This document shows, piece after piece, positions 23,128-42,222 of a stretch of 64,000 bases of DNA. Position 1 is the stretch's first letter. Each line of letters starts with the position of its first letter. The notes below the pieces were generated by a model. The model saw only the letters and a list, made by a program, of their open reading frames with translations, did no database searches and was not told the origin of the DNA. The stretch is from NCBI GenBank assembly GCA_009746045.1, contig RPFO01000392.1, positions 792,463 to 856,462 of the forward strand. Reading direction: 5' to 3'. The position numbers and the translations under genes were made by a program. The stretch is from Mesostigma viride. Taxonomy: Eukaryota > Streptophyta > Mesostigmatophyceae > Mesostigmatales > Mesostigmataceae.

Positions 23128-25815
23128 GTGCTCCTAAATGCCTCGGCCTCTTTGTAGATACATGTTCCAGACTCTCTGCCAGTAAGTTTCATACACATCC
23201 CTGCTTCAAGCGAGCAGCCAGTTGTGCTGTAAGGCAGCTGCTGGTATGATATAACCGCCTTGGTCGTCGGTGTTGCATTGTCCCTACTCAGCTGGAGAAC
23301 AACATGAGGCAGGTTAAGAAGCCCGTATGGACGGCCCAGGCACGCTGCCTAAAACTGGCCAAACAAATGTGCGATGTCTACTAGTGGCCAACGCCATCAT
23401 CTCATAATGGCGGCCACTCCTCGGACCCGATTTCTAACATTGGATGTGGGAGGAAGATGGATACGCGATTGACAGAAACGCGAGGATATGAGGATGAAAT
23501 GCGATTGCAGCAAATCGATGCGGTTGCTCCTGCAGCTTCTTCCAACCCCCGCAAGTGCTCCGCAAGACATGACACAGGACTGCTGGCTAGCCAATCTGGT
23601 TAGTGGTTACTAAATTTTATGGGACGGAAGAGCCGGCGTGTATAGCGGTGATGGCCGAAATTTGCCACCATCGGCCGGGTACGGAAAGATTTGGCTGGGC
23701 CCAGAGCATTGCCGCAGTGGATTACACCCGGCCGCAGTGATCCGATATATGTAACAGCACTGCATTGCTGCGTGTCCATTTGTCCAGCCTAGCACCCCCT
23801 GGATGCCTACAACACAACAGATACTGTACCTTTTACCTTCCTGTTATTATTGATGTTGTTGTTGTTGCCCACGCCTTCTGCCTTCCTGTAGCATGCTCAC
23901 CCTGTGCCCACTATCAAAAATCGTGCGCGTCGTCCTGTGAATCTTCGTCACCAATTCCCGCACCAGACAGGACAGGCTGACCGTAGGACATTTTTTGAAA
24001 TGTAAAGCGATTGCGGCGGATTTTCAAATTCCGAAATGGAAGTCCGGTGTAACGCTCTCTCATTTGTCCGCAAAATGTCCACATTTCTGCCTGCTCGCCG
24101 GTTTTGTGGAAACGTGATGTGGCAAGGATGGAATATTCAGGCTGTTGGGCAATTTGTATGTAGCTTGTTGATTGCCAGTAAACCAATTGAACGTCAATGA
24201 TCGACTATATAGCGTTCTTTGGCGATGCCGTGATCCGAGTCTCGACTTTATTGCTTGGATAATTGAGTTTAAAATTTGCAGATGTGTGAATGCTATGGCA
24301 GAAGGAAGCAGGCGCGGGGTGCGTTAGACACGGCGTTGTACCCGTCGTTCTCATTTTCATGGTTGGTTTTGCTGAAATACTAAAAGCTTTCGGATAAAGT
24401 ATTAGATTTTCGAAGCCCGATTCACAGTTGGTGATTTACTTTACCCAGGTAATGCGCAGGCTTGCTCGCCTCCACCTCGCAGCCATAGTCGTCGTTTCGA
24501 TGTCTCGAGTTCATCTGCGTTCCGGGACCTGGTGGAAGGCGCCATGCCAGTTGCGCAACGCCAGTTCATGCCACACTTTGCGCATCCTTTTGGAATGAAG
24601 TATTGCATATTTCGACTTAACAAACGTGGATATCAAGGTAGCAGCAGGCTCGAGCTGTCATGGTCCGGATTCTCCATATTTCTGGCCTGCGTTGGTCGCC
24701 TCTTTGATATGCCGCCATGCATGACACCTAGTAGTAGTTTTTTTTTTCAGACAGCTTGCAGGGGACGGGATGTAACGTTACATGTGACTGCACGAACAAT
24801 TATATTTCTGTATTGCATATGGGGATTGGCTATGTTACATCGATCCTGGATGGCAAGAAATGCCAATATACATGTTGTGGGACCGCGCCATGCAGGAATA
24901 GTCTCACGTAATAATTAACAGTGCACATAGAAAAGAACTGAGATGTGCATGATCGATCCCCATTTATGCAGGACATGCATTGTTGTTAAAGTAGCACTGA
25001 TATTGCGTTGTCAGTCTAGAGACCTGGTTTTGCATTGAATGTACAAATTTTTCACTAACTCCATGCAAGGTGCGTATCGTGAACATGAACAGAATGAAGT
25101 AGGTACTACATGTGCATGCATGTGAAGTGCATGTTGATTCACACGCAATGGCGAAAATGCATGGCTGAACGACATGGTTGACGCGGCGGAGCTCAGAACT
25201 TCCGCATCTGAGCCCCAGATTCAGTCAGATCACTCGCATTATATGCGTCCGGCCTTCGAAGACGCAACCCGCCAGTATAATCGGTCACGGTAGAATCGCA
25301 GTATTGAAGAAGTTGTGGTTGTGGCTATAGGAAGAAGTGGTTGTCTCCTTGAAGTTCCGCGCTTGACATGATTCCGGCTATGACGACCCCTAAAGCTAAA
25401 CGAGGTCTGGAAAAGGAGCTTTCGGGCGCGCCCAGCCCAACCCACGTAGTAGCTCGCCCTCGCCCTCACTCAGCCATCCGGATCAACCGCGCGCCCACCC
25501 ATCGTCAAGCTCCTGATCACCCCAGCCCGAGAAACCCTGCCTCGGATGTCACATGCAACTGGCTGGCGTAGTTACTACCCCGGCTGCATGGCCTGCGAAA
25601 ACTATTCTCTCGGCAATTTCTCTAGGCCTGATCAAGGAAGAATGTGCCGAGATCAGTCCAGTTCTTGCATGGCTCAGTCCTGAACACAAGCTTGTTGGGT
25701 ACTGGTTGGGGCCCATCGCGCATAGGCCGACGTGGTGAAGTTTCTCACCTTTCAGAAAAGCACCATCACCTCCGCTATCCTCTACAGCTTCTTCCAGCTC
25801 AACGAACGCGCCCTT
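23128..25815. other. Upstream region of the PPR-CBS gene and spacer
   Basis: The proximal part should hold the promoter of the minus-strand gene starting at 23127. A short GTT run lies near 23855. A dispersed repeat copy is at 24636-24713. No exon is recognised. Confidence 0.4.
24636..24713 (+). repeat. Dispersed short repeat, copy
   Basis: Matches the 5641-5735 copy from CAGGCTCGAGCT to CTTTGATAT, with deletions near CCGATTTC. Confidence 0.65.
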
Positions 25816-25879
25816 AGTTGTCGCTGCGCTCCGCAACCCGGCCAGCTTCCCGCCCAGCGCTTGCAGCCACACCGGCTCC

Positions 25880-26150
25880 CTCCCTCAGCAAGGATGACAT
25901 CCGGCGCAGTGTTGGAGGAGCACATGACCTGGCCGCTGGCCAAGAAGCTTCGATCGACCTCGCTGAACACCTCGCTCAACACGGTGGAGGCCCGGGTCTC
26001 CAACGTGGAAACAAAGGTCACCCACAAACTTAACAACCCCAGCTCACGGCGCTGCAAACTGCGGCTCATGCAGGCTTCTTCAAGGCGCATGCCGCCCTTG
26101 TTTCTCGCCTAATCAGGTGGGGGGCGCAAGTGCGGCCTGCTAGCTCGTGA
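25880..26150 (+). pseudogene. Frameshifted coiled-coil fragment, possibly LINE ORF1
   Basis: One frame shows a heptad-like stretch (LNTSLNTVEARVSNVETKV) and a second frame continues it (LTALQTAAHAGFFKAHAALV) after a shift near 26040, ending at a stop near 26150. Coiled coils are common in LINE ORF1 proteins and this fragment precedes a LINE RT, but the link is inferred. It could also be a decayed host gene. Confidence 0.3.
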
Positions 26151-27113
26151 AGAAGCTCGACGCTGATCACCGCCCAATTAAACCGAGGCCCGGCTGGCCC
26201 GGCGTGCAGTTTCCGCGGAGATTGCTGCACACTGAGACGGCCAGCTAGGCCATCGCTGCCCAGCCCGCACCAGTTGAGGGCGCGCGGAGGAGCCCCCGGC
26301 GCCCCCCTGCACGTACACCTCAACTGACTGGCCGGTCACCGACGCCATCGATCGCCACCACTTGAGCTTCAGGATTGAGCGCAAGGATCGAGGCCACCGA
26401 GCGCGACTGGCGCCTGCAGCTGCCGGGTGATTCTGCGTCGCTTCAGTTCCCCATGGACCCACTACTGCTATATTCCCTAGACTGGGGTTGCTGGGGTGGC
26501 AGGGGCCGGGCGCCTGCCAGCCTGGCTTGTGGTCGACGTGGATGACTACGGGCCCCCCTCCAGTATACCAGTTTCCCCCTTGCATGCGCTCTGCCGGAGC
26601 TGGAGGCAGGTCGGCCATAGCTCCCGTCGCCGCTGTTGCTGTGGGCCAGGGTCAAGTCGTCATCCAGCGTGTAGGAAGCCCCTGAGAGCTTCTTCCGGCA
26701 TTTAAGAAACGGACAGCTTATCCGCCATGTACTTAATTAAAGAGGAGCAGGGGAGCCGTGCCAGCCTTACCCTGCGCGCGAGGAAGGCCGGACAGCCGAC
26801 ATCCGCAGAGCTCTCACCAGTGAGTTGCATGGGGGCAAGAATGTCGCGCTTAAAGGCCATGAGAAGAGTCTCCGAGGTCTCACCTGCCGGCTGGTCGAAG
26901 TGCTTGACGATGACATTGTGGCTGCGCTGGCCGCTGGGTGATGTCGGCCTCCTCGCGGAGGTCCTAGTAGGGCTTGTACGCTTGAGCTGTGCCGGGATGG
27001 TGGAGGTGGTGTCCAGAGGGTTCAGCCTATGCATCCCCATGTCTACCCGGCGCACACTTCAGTCTACAGTTTCAATATGCCAGACAATGCCCCCGCCATA
27101 TGTATGTCACCCA

Positions 27114-28064
27114 TACGTAATGATTCAGGCGCGCAAGCGATTTGCCCGCATCGTGGGCAGGGAACCAGGAGTGCAGGTTGCTAACAAATTCTGGCATGGC
27201 GGTGCGGACACGGAGATTCGGCTAGCAGACATCATTTACGCAGACGACACCACCCTCTTCGAGGACACTGAGCACGTGCAGACATGGCTTGACTGCCTGG
27301 CTCTCGAGGCCCGTGCAGTGGGGCTTGAGGTCAGCAAGAAGACAGAGGCCCTGGCGGTTGGGCTCACCAACCCAGCGCCGCCCCTCTGTCTCCTAGACGG
27401 CTCTCGAGTCCCGTATCGGGACCGCGTTAAGCTGCTGGGCAGCCTGCTCCCCAGCTGCGAGGCTGATGTGGACCATCGCATCTCCCTCGCCTGGCACGCT
27501 TTACGCCAGTACCGGGCCCTGTGGCGCAAGCCCCTGGGCAAGATCGAGAAACAGGACCTGTTCAAGGTCCTCGTCCTTCCTGTTCTCACATATGGCGCCG
27601 AGACGTGGACCCTCACCGCCGACCTGGCCCGCAAGCTGGACGGCGCGGTCACCAGCATGCTGCGTTCCATTTTCAGAGTAGGATATGCTGCTCATGTCCG
27701 CAATGAGGACCTGTACCAGGGCATGCCCTATATCACCAGCACCATTAAGCAACGCCGCCTGCAGCTTGTAGGGCACCTAGCTCGCACCAACCAGGTAGAC
27801 ACCTCACGTGGCCCCCCCGCAGGACTGCGACCAGCCCAGCCTGGCCGGCACCTCCTGACGTGGGCTGGGCCTAGTGATGTTAGACGCCGCAAGGCCCGCA
27901 CCTTCAAGGAACAGCTAGTAGAGGACATGGGGGGCCTCGGCCTCTCCGTGATTTGGAAGAAGATGATGGACAAGGCCAAGTGGGCCCAGGTCATAGAGGA
28001 CAATGAGCCCCCCCCAGTGGGGAAGCGCCCGCGTGTGCAATCTCGCGGGAGGCACGCCAGATAG
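27114..28064 (+). pseudogene. LINE reverse transcriptase, long 5'-truncated copy
   Basis: The RT homology starts at MIQARKRFARIV, which aligns with RRARARFTALK of the 5908/11860 copy. It runs uninterrupted through the catalytic IIYADDTT box and LTYGAETWTL, then IKQRRLQLVGHLAR, to a stop at 28064. The frame is also open upstream to 26727, but that part shows no RT similarity and I do not count it. The upstream half of the RT domain (FDTV, QGCVLSP) is missing, so it cannot be active. Confidence 0.85.
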
Positions 28065-28255
28065 CTCCCCCTCGGGCAGCGTGCGGCTGCCTAGATAGAT
28101 GTTGTAGTTAGAATGCTGTTAGATAGATGTAGTACGTAGCCAATGTAGATAGATTAGACCGGTAGGCCTGTTGCACCCATCCATCCATCCATCGGGGTTA
28201 ATGCTCCGTGACTCCCCAACGGGAGCACGAGTCTAATTAATTAATTAATTAATAT
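28065..28255 (+). repeat. LINE 3' end with CATC run, hairpin and TTAA tail
   Basis: Follows the RT stop: a (CCAT)n run, GGGGTTAATGCTCC, the hairpin GACTCCCCAACGGGAGCAC and (TTAA)n. The same end, detached from coding sequence, recurs at 29850-29950 and 42910-43095. Confidence 0.8.
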
Positions 28256-28535
28256 GTCACCCACGCACATTTCAGCATTAGTGCACCCACAGTTAAATGC
28301 CAGACTCTCCTCGCGAATAGCTAGGTAAAATTGCAGCTGTGGCTTGTCTCCGGGCACGACTCGGAAAGACGGGTGTCTCTGCTCCGTTCCCAGTGTGGAA
28401 CATACAGATTCTCCCGATTTCTGGCCTGCGCTGGTTGTCTCCTTGATACAGGGATGAAGAGCACTTTAATATAACTGCATTAAATCGTGCATGCTCTGTG
28501 ACTCCCCCACGGGAGCTAGGGCGTGTTTAATTAAT
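28255..28535 (+). mobile_element. SINE-like element, copy 2 (composite)
   Basis: Blocks shared with 6430-6685 (GTGCACCCACAGTT, TTGCAGCTGTGGC) plus the dispersed GATTTCTGGCCTGCGCTGG block at 28407-28447, ending with a variant hairpin and TTTAATTAATT at about 28500-28535. It starts exactly where the LINE tail ends, so it inserted beside or was built onto that tail. Confidence 0.6.
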
Positions 28536-28613
28536 TGAAATTCATGCACTCTTGTCCATATATATCCTAGAGGTGGCAGCATGCCAGGCAAGACCCCTTT
28601 AGGGGCTGGCACA

Positions 28614-28668
28614 CTCTAGATAAATAGACAAATAGACCTATAGTCCTATAGGTCTATTTATCTATCTA
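28614..28668. repeat. Imperfect palindrome, TCTAGATARATAGAC arms
   Basis: TCTAGATAAATAGACAAATA pairs with TATTTATCTATCTAGA across a CTATAG...CTATAG centre. It lies just beyond the 3' end of the minus-strand LINE fragment at 28685 and may be a target-site or tail rearrangement. Confidence 0.7.
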
Positions 28669-28679
28669 GATCTTTATAT

Positions 28680-29160
28680 ACATTAAAAATATAATTACTT
28701 ACAGCAGAGTGAAATCACTCAAACCAAAGCAAACGCCCAGCTATAAACCTATGTACAGAGCCATGTCAAAGCTCTATACTACGATAAGACCAATGGAAAC
28801 GCCTAACGGGAGGAACCTAATAGCCCTGCTGCACCGCAAAATCAGCCCGCGTACGGCGGAGCATGATGTCAGCCATGGCCCGAGTCAGCGCCACCGACAA
28901 GCGCTGACGCCAATATGACGTCCAGGTCCGCGCCGACCATGGGGCCCGCTGGCCCTCCAGGTCCAGCCGGTCCTCCCGGAGCCGGCAACACTCCTTGAAG
29001 AAGGCGGAGGTCAGGGGCCCCATGGCCCCAAACTCCTCCAGGACAAAGGGCACCACACGATGGTGCCCGACGTCGCCGTAGGCCAGGAGCTTGGCCCGCT
29101 CCGCCCGGTCCGCCGTGTCTTTATATACAAACAAGTGTATCCCGGTAGGGCGCCGCCCCT
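28680..29160 (-). pseudogene. 3' end of a second LINE family
   Basis: The minus-strand translation ends WRQRLSVALTRAMADIMLRR...ADFA and a stop near 28820. The plus-strand fragment at 45080-45290 ends the same way. After the stop both copies share CTCTGCTGTAAGTAATTATA and a T-rich end. This C-terminus differs from the 11860 and 27114 copies, so it is a separate family. Confidence 0.7.
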
Positions 29161-29850
29161 ACTAAAAAAGTCGCTTTTTCCGTAAGACGTCCTATCTAAA
29201 TTCGACCCCTACTGGCCTTGGCTATTCCCAATATAGATGACTTCCAAGTTCCATGCACTATCAAGAGGCCGGTCGCATTTCCACGTCGCCGCCTCGCAGC
29301 TATTTGGATCCACTATTAATAACCCTGTCGGATAACCGGGGCGTGAAACTCCACTCAACTCAACCTAAACGTCGCCGGTCGCCCTCTACAAACTTTCCCG
29401 TCCCCCCATGCGGATGCCGTCGAGTAGAATCCGGTGAAAGAGAATCCCTTCTAGTAGAATCCCGTGAAAAAGAATCCCATGGAGTAGAATCCCGTCAAGT
29501 TTATCCCGACAACAGTATTCCGTCTAGCAGTCGCCAATCACTGAATCCCGTCAATCCCGTCAATCCCGTCAATCCCGTCCAGCGGCAGAGTTCAGTAAAT
29601 CTCTGTCCACGATCCTCGTGATAATGTACGTCAAGTAGCTCCCGACCAATTAGTAGTCCCAGCTTGATCAAGTTGGATCCCGTCACAGTACAGGTCTTTT
29701 TCATATCCCAACTCCGAGAACTTAGGTGCGAATGGCGAATTTTGTACCATGACCGTTGAGCGAATTTTTCGACGAAATTTTGTACCATGACCGTTGAGAA
29801 GCTCGGATTATAGGGTAGGACAACCCTGACTGTTTGTAACTAGATATTAG
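29160..29850. repeat. Spacer with AATCCCGTC-type short repeats
   Basis: GTAGAATCCCGTGAAA-like units recur between 29425 and 29500, and AATCCCGTC is tandem four times at 29543-29579. A 23-base direct repeat containing TTTGTACCATGACCGTTGAG occurs at 29738-29760 and 29776-29798. It looks like a degenerate repetitive element; no gene was seen. Confidence 0.5.
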
Positions 29851-29952
29851 AATAGACCAGTAGGATTTCATGCACCCATCAATCCATCCATCGGGGTTAA
29901 TGCTTCGTGACTCCCCAACGGGAGTACGAGTTAATTAATTAATTAATATAGG
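29850..29952 (+). repeat. Detached LINE 3' end
   Basis: TAGACCAGTAGG, (CCAT)n, GGGGTTAATGCTTC, a GACTCCCCAACGGGAGTAC hairpin and (TTAA)n, as at 28160-28250 but without coding sequence: a very short, 5'-truncated insertion. Confidence 0.75.
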
Positions 29953-30742
29953 TGGCATGCTCATCGTTTGAACGCAGAGGACATAACAAAATGTCCCATG
30001 CCCAGGTTCCCAACTTTTTCAGCCACCACATGCTGTTATTGTGGAACCAAACCGACATGCACATGCTGGCATAATATTATGCCAAAGCCCTTGGCCTACC
30101 AAGGAAAGTGGACGCACCGGGGCATAGCTTGGTGCTCCACAGCAAGCAAGGCTGACATCACCAGCAAGTAGGTTTGAAAGGCGAGTCTCCAAAGATACAT
30201 ATGTTCTTTACCGCCACTAAGGGAGAGTGGCGGCCAATAAGACAGCCACCAGGCATGTCGTTTTTTACACAAGCGCCGGTTTGTACACAGACATATCCGC
30301 AGCCAGACCGCACAGATATGCATAAGTTTCCCTGGTTGGCTGCCGGGCTGACTACGACGTCATCTCTCCTTGCAAGTTGGACAATTTGAGCATGGGCGGG
30401 CCTCCACAGAAGATGTGCCGTGGCACCAGCAGACAGAAGCTCACGCTGGATAGGACAATGTGCAATGAAAAACGCCGCATGTACCCACTGCTCTTTGCTG
30501 GCTTGTGCAGTTAGCAGTAGCATCCATCATCCGCACGCAGTTCATCTTGCACCGGACAGCACCAAAATCATTAGTGTGCATGCGCATCCCTTGCTTGCCA
30601 ACTTGCTGGCAACAACGGCGCTGATTTTGCTCGCACAGAGGGGTTGATCGACCCTTGAAACAGTGGGGAGGATGAGGATGGCCAGGTTAGCTAGCACGGC
30701 CTACAAAACCGTAGGATTACCCCTCCAGTTTAGTTAAGGCAA
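29953..30742. other. Spacer downstream of the DUF1664 gene
   Basis: Expected 3' flank of the minus-strand gene ending at 30743. Nothing else is recognised. Confidence 0.4.
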
Positions 30743-39075
<8,333 letters not shown>

Positions 39076-39825
39076 GTCGCGAAAATTATCTTAGCGCGTT
39101 GAGTGAGGTTTACAAGCTATCGTTACATCCGTTGGCCGGAACGCAGACGAGCCCGATTATTGACGCAGCGTAATGCAAGCTGCGGTAATGCCGACGGTAT
39201 CACTTTTCGGCTAAACGACCTGACTCAGGTCCGTGACATGCCGTGGCTCGCGCTCTCGGAGGCACCTGCCCAGAATGACTGCCGTTGTGTAACTCGTGGC
39301 ACGGGAGCACAGAGCATGCCTCGCACAGGAGCCGCAAGCACAGAAAGCAGCCCAGCTGATTTACGCAACGTTCATGCAATGACGAGCACTTGTGTTGTAA
39401 CTTCGCCACAACCGTGCCACATAAGCACGCGACCAAGCGCGCGCTTTCTTTGGCACGAAGCTCCCCTGGACGATGAGACCCTGGGGCGTGGATCATCTCC
39501 GTACATACATACGAAAATGGCAATCACGCCGCGCCGACGCCGTGCATTACGCCAGCAGTTTCCAGACGCCCTGCCCAGCGACTTTCCAGTGCGTAGTTGG
39601 CTAGTTGCGCACAGGCCACCAGCTGTTTCGCTCCCGAGCCCGAGTTATGCCAGTTTCGATCCCGAGCGGCCGAAAACCGTGGCAGACAACAGCCGACTTT
39701 TTTCCACTTCGTCGAAGCTCGTCAGCTCATTTGTACCCGTAGGCTTACCGCGTTCCTTCAAAAAATTTAGTTTAGCGGTATATGTTTTGCGGGGGGAAGG
39801 CTAGTTTATTTTGCTGACAGCGAAA
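39076..39825. promoter_or_regulatory. Divergent intergenic region, DUF1664 / bystin
   Basis: 750 bases between two start codons facing away from each other, so it must contain both promoters and 5' untranslated regions. No TATA box or other element was clearly recognised. A 233-residue open frame runs through it but shows no protein-like features. Confidence 0.5.
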
Positions 39826-42164
39826 ATGAAGGACAAGAAGAAACGGATGCGCGCTTCGGAGGCTCATGCCCATGGTTTGGGGGAACAGCTCGAGCTAGAC
39901 GAGCTGGCGTCTAATGCCAGCAAAGGGTCCCGAAAGACGAAGCGGGCAGCCAAGGTTGTCGAAGAAGATGAGGAGGAAGATAAGTCCGAAAACCTGTTGG
40001 AGAAGCGGATCAGCCGGAAAATCATGAAGCAAGCTCGGGAGCAGCGGGAGGAAATTGAGTACGAGGCGGTGAAGGAACGGTACGGTGACGCCTCTCTTCT
40101 TGTCCCAGTCGGGAAGAAGGGTAAGAAAACCCTGTCTGGGGCAGGCGTCCATGGTATATCCTTCGACGATGGAAGTGAGGACGAGGATGAAGATGACGAT
40201 ATGTACCAGCACGACGGGTACGAAGACGGTGCGGGGGTGACGGAGGAGGATGAGCGGGCCATGGCCGCGTTCGCGGCTAACCTGGGCGGCGACGCGATGC
40301 CGACGCGGACATTATCAGAAATGATTATGGACAAGATCCGCGAGAAGCAATCCGAGGTCGGGCTGGGCACGGGGGCCGACGACGCGGATCTCGTCCCCCA
40401 CGACCTGGACCCCAAGGTGATCGAAGTATACCAGGGGGTGGGCACGCTGCTCAAGCGCTACACGGCGGGCAAGGTCCCCAAAGCCTTCAAGATACTACCT
40501 GCGCTGTCCAATTGGGAGGAGGTGATGTACCTGACGAAACCGGAGGAGTGGTCGCCAGGTGCCGTGTTTGTGGCGACCCGCCTGTTTGCGTCCAACCTGA
40601 ACGCGAAGATGGCGCAGCGCTTCTACAACCTGGTGCTGCTGCCGCGCATGCGGTCCGATATCGCTGAGCACAAGCGACTGCACTTTGCGCTCTACCAGGT
40701 GAGGCAATGAGGTTTCTATCCATACCAGGTGCGCAGAAGCGACTGCACTTTGCGCTTTACCATGTGAGCCCTGGCGGCAGGTATTGAAAGAGAGTTTCCC
40801 ACTCTACCAGGTGCACGCAGTAACACAAGTCTTCTGCTTCTGTAGCCACGCGAACACCCGTGAGCATGGAGTAAGGAGGAGTAGGGTGCATTGTGTTACA
40901 TGGCGAGCACTTGCTACCGTCAGTCTGGCATCTGGTACCCTTGTCCACGCATAGCTGACCGGATGTGCATGCGTGGAGAAGCTTGTCACACGCTCACCTG
41001 GGGCTGGGGTTGTGTGCCAGTGTAAGAGACCCCCTCATCCTTCTCTAGGTGGCAATCACAGCCCGTGCCTTTGATATGAGCGAAGTATGTGTGCCATGGC
41101 AGGTAGAATTATTCTGCATCTATTATTTGTGGGCTGTTACGTTAGCTTCTGCCTGGAGCCCGGGCTGTGGGAGAATACTCGCTATTTTCACAACATCAAG
41201 TACAGCTTCATATCCCTGATCGTGTTGTGGGAGTTGTGGTCATGAAAGTTCTCAGCTCTCCAAGTTTTCGGAGCTATTCGTGTACTGTTCATGTATCACT
41301 GCGTGAAAAGTCGATGTGTGGACCCTTGCCTGTGTTGACAGAATAGGACCCTTCAGTGGCTGATTGTAAGATGTCGTCGGGTCATCTGTCAGACCATTCT
41401 TGCGTGGGTTCCTCTGTGGGGACGTTCTGGTACTACTACCTTGTGTTTGCCTCTTGTTGCCTCGGCCTTGCCTTGTCTCCAGTATCTCGCCTTGCTCATC
41501 CTGGACATCTCACCTCCCCTCCTCCCACTCCCACTCCCACTCCCCCTCCCCCACCCGCACTCCGACTTCCACCCCCCCATCCCCACCCCACACGCGCCAC
41601 GCCCCCAGGCGCTCAAGAAGTCGGTCTACAAGCCGGCGGCATTCTTCAAGGGCATCCTACTGCCTTTGTGCGCTGCTGGCGACTGCACGCTGCGCGAGGC
41701 GGTGATCTTGTCCAGCGTGATCCAGAAGGTGTCCATACCGGTGCTACACGCGAGCGTGGCTGCGCTAAAAATAGCCCAGATGCCCTACTCGGGCACCAAC
41801 TCCTTCTTCCTGCGCGTGCTCATGGACAAGAAGTACGCCTTCCCCTACAAGGTGGGTGGAGGTGACGGAACTAACTGTCTATGGGGTGTGCTGGCATTAA
41901 CCGCCTGCAGGGTGGGTGTGGACAGTGGCATTAGCTATGCTTTGCACCAAACGGCATTAGTTTTTACCAGGTGGGTGGTCGCCGCGTATTCCCATAGAAG
42001 TTGTTTGCATGGAATCGCTAGCATTTACTAGCTTTCAACGGCGTGGGTTGGACCTAGCTGGCGCTAGCCTGCAACGGCTTGAGCAGTTTCTGTGTGTGGC
42101 TTTGCTGACCCTATCCATGCAAGGGTAGTGTTCGGTGTGGGAATCTGCTTGCCAATCAGGAACA

Positions 42165-42222
<58 letters not shown>

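Noticed and set aside
26727-27113. Upstream part of the 445-residue frame joined to the LINE RT
   Set aside because: No RT similarity; the real homology begins at 27114, and the in-frame upstream opening is probably chance.
39103-39804. 233-residue open frame on the plus strand
   Set aside because: It fills the gap between two divergent genes, has no recognisable motif or hydrophobic pattern, and would occupy both promoters.
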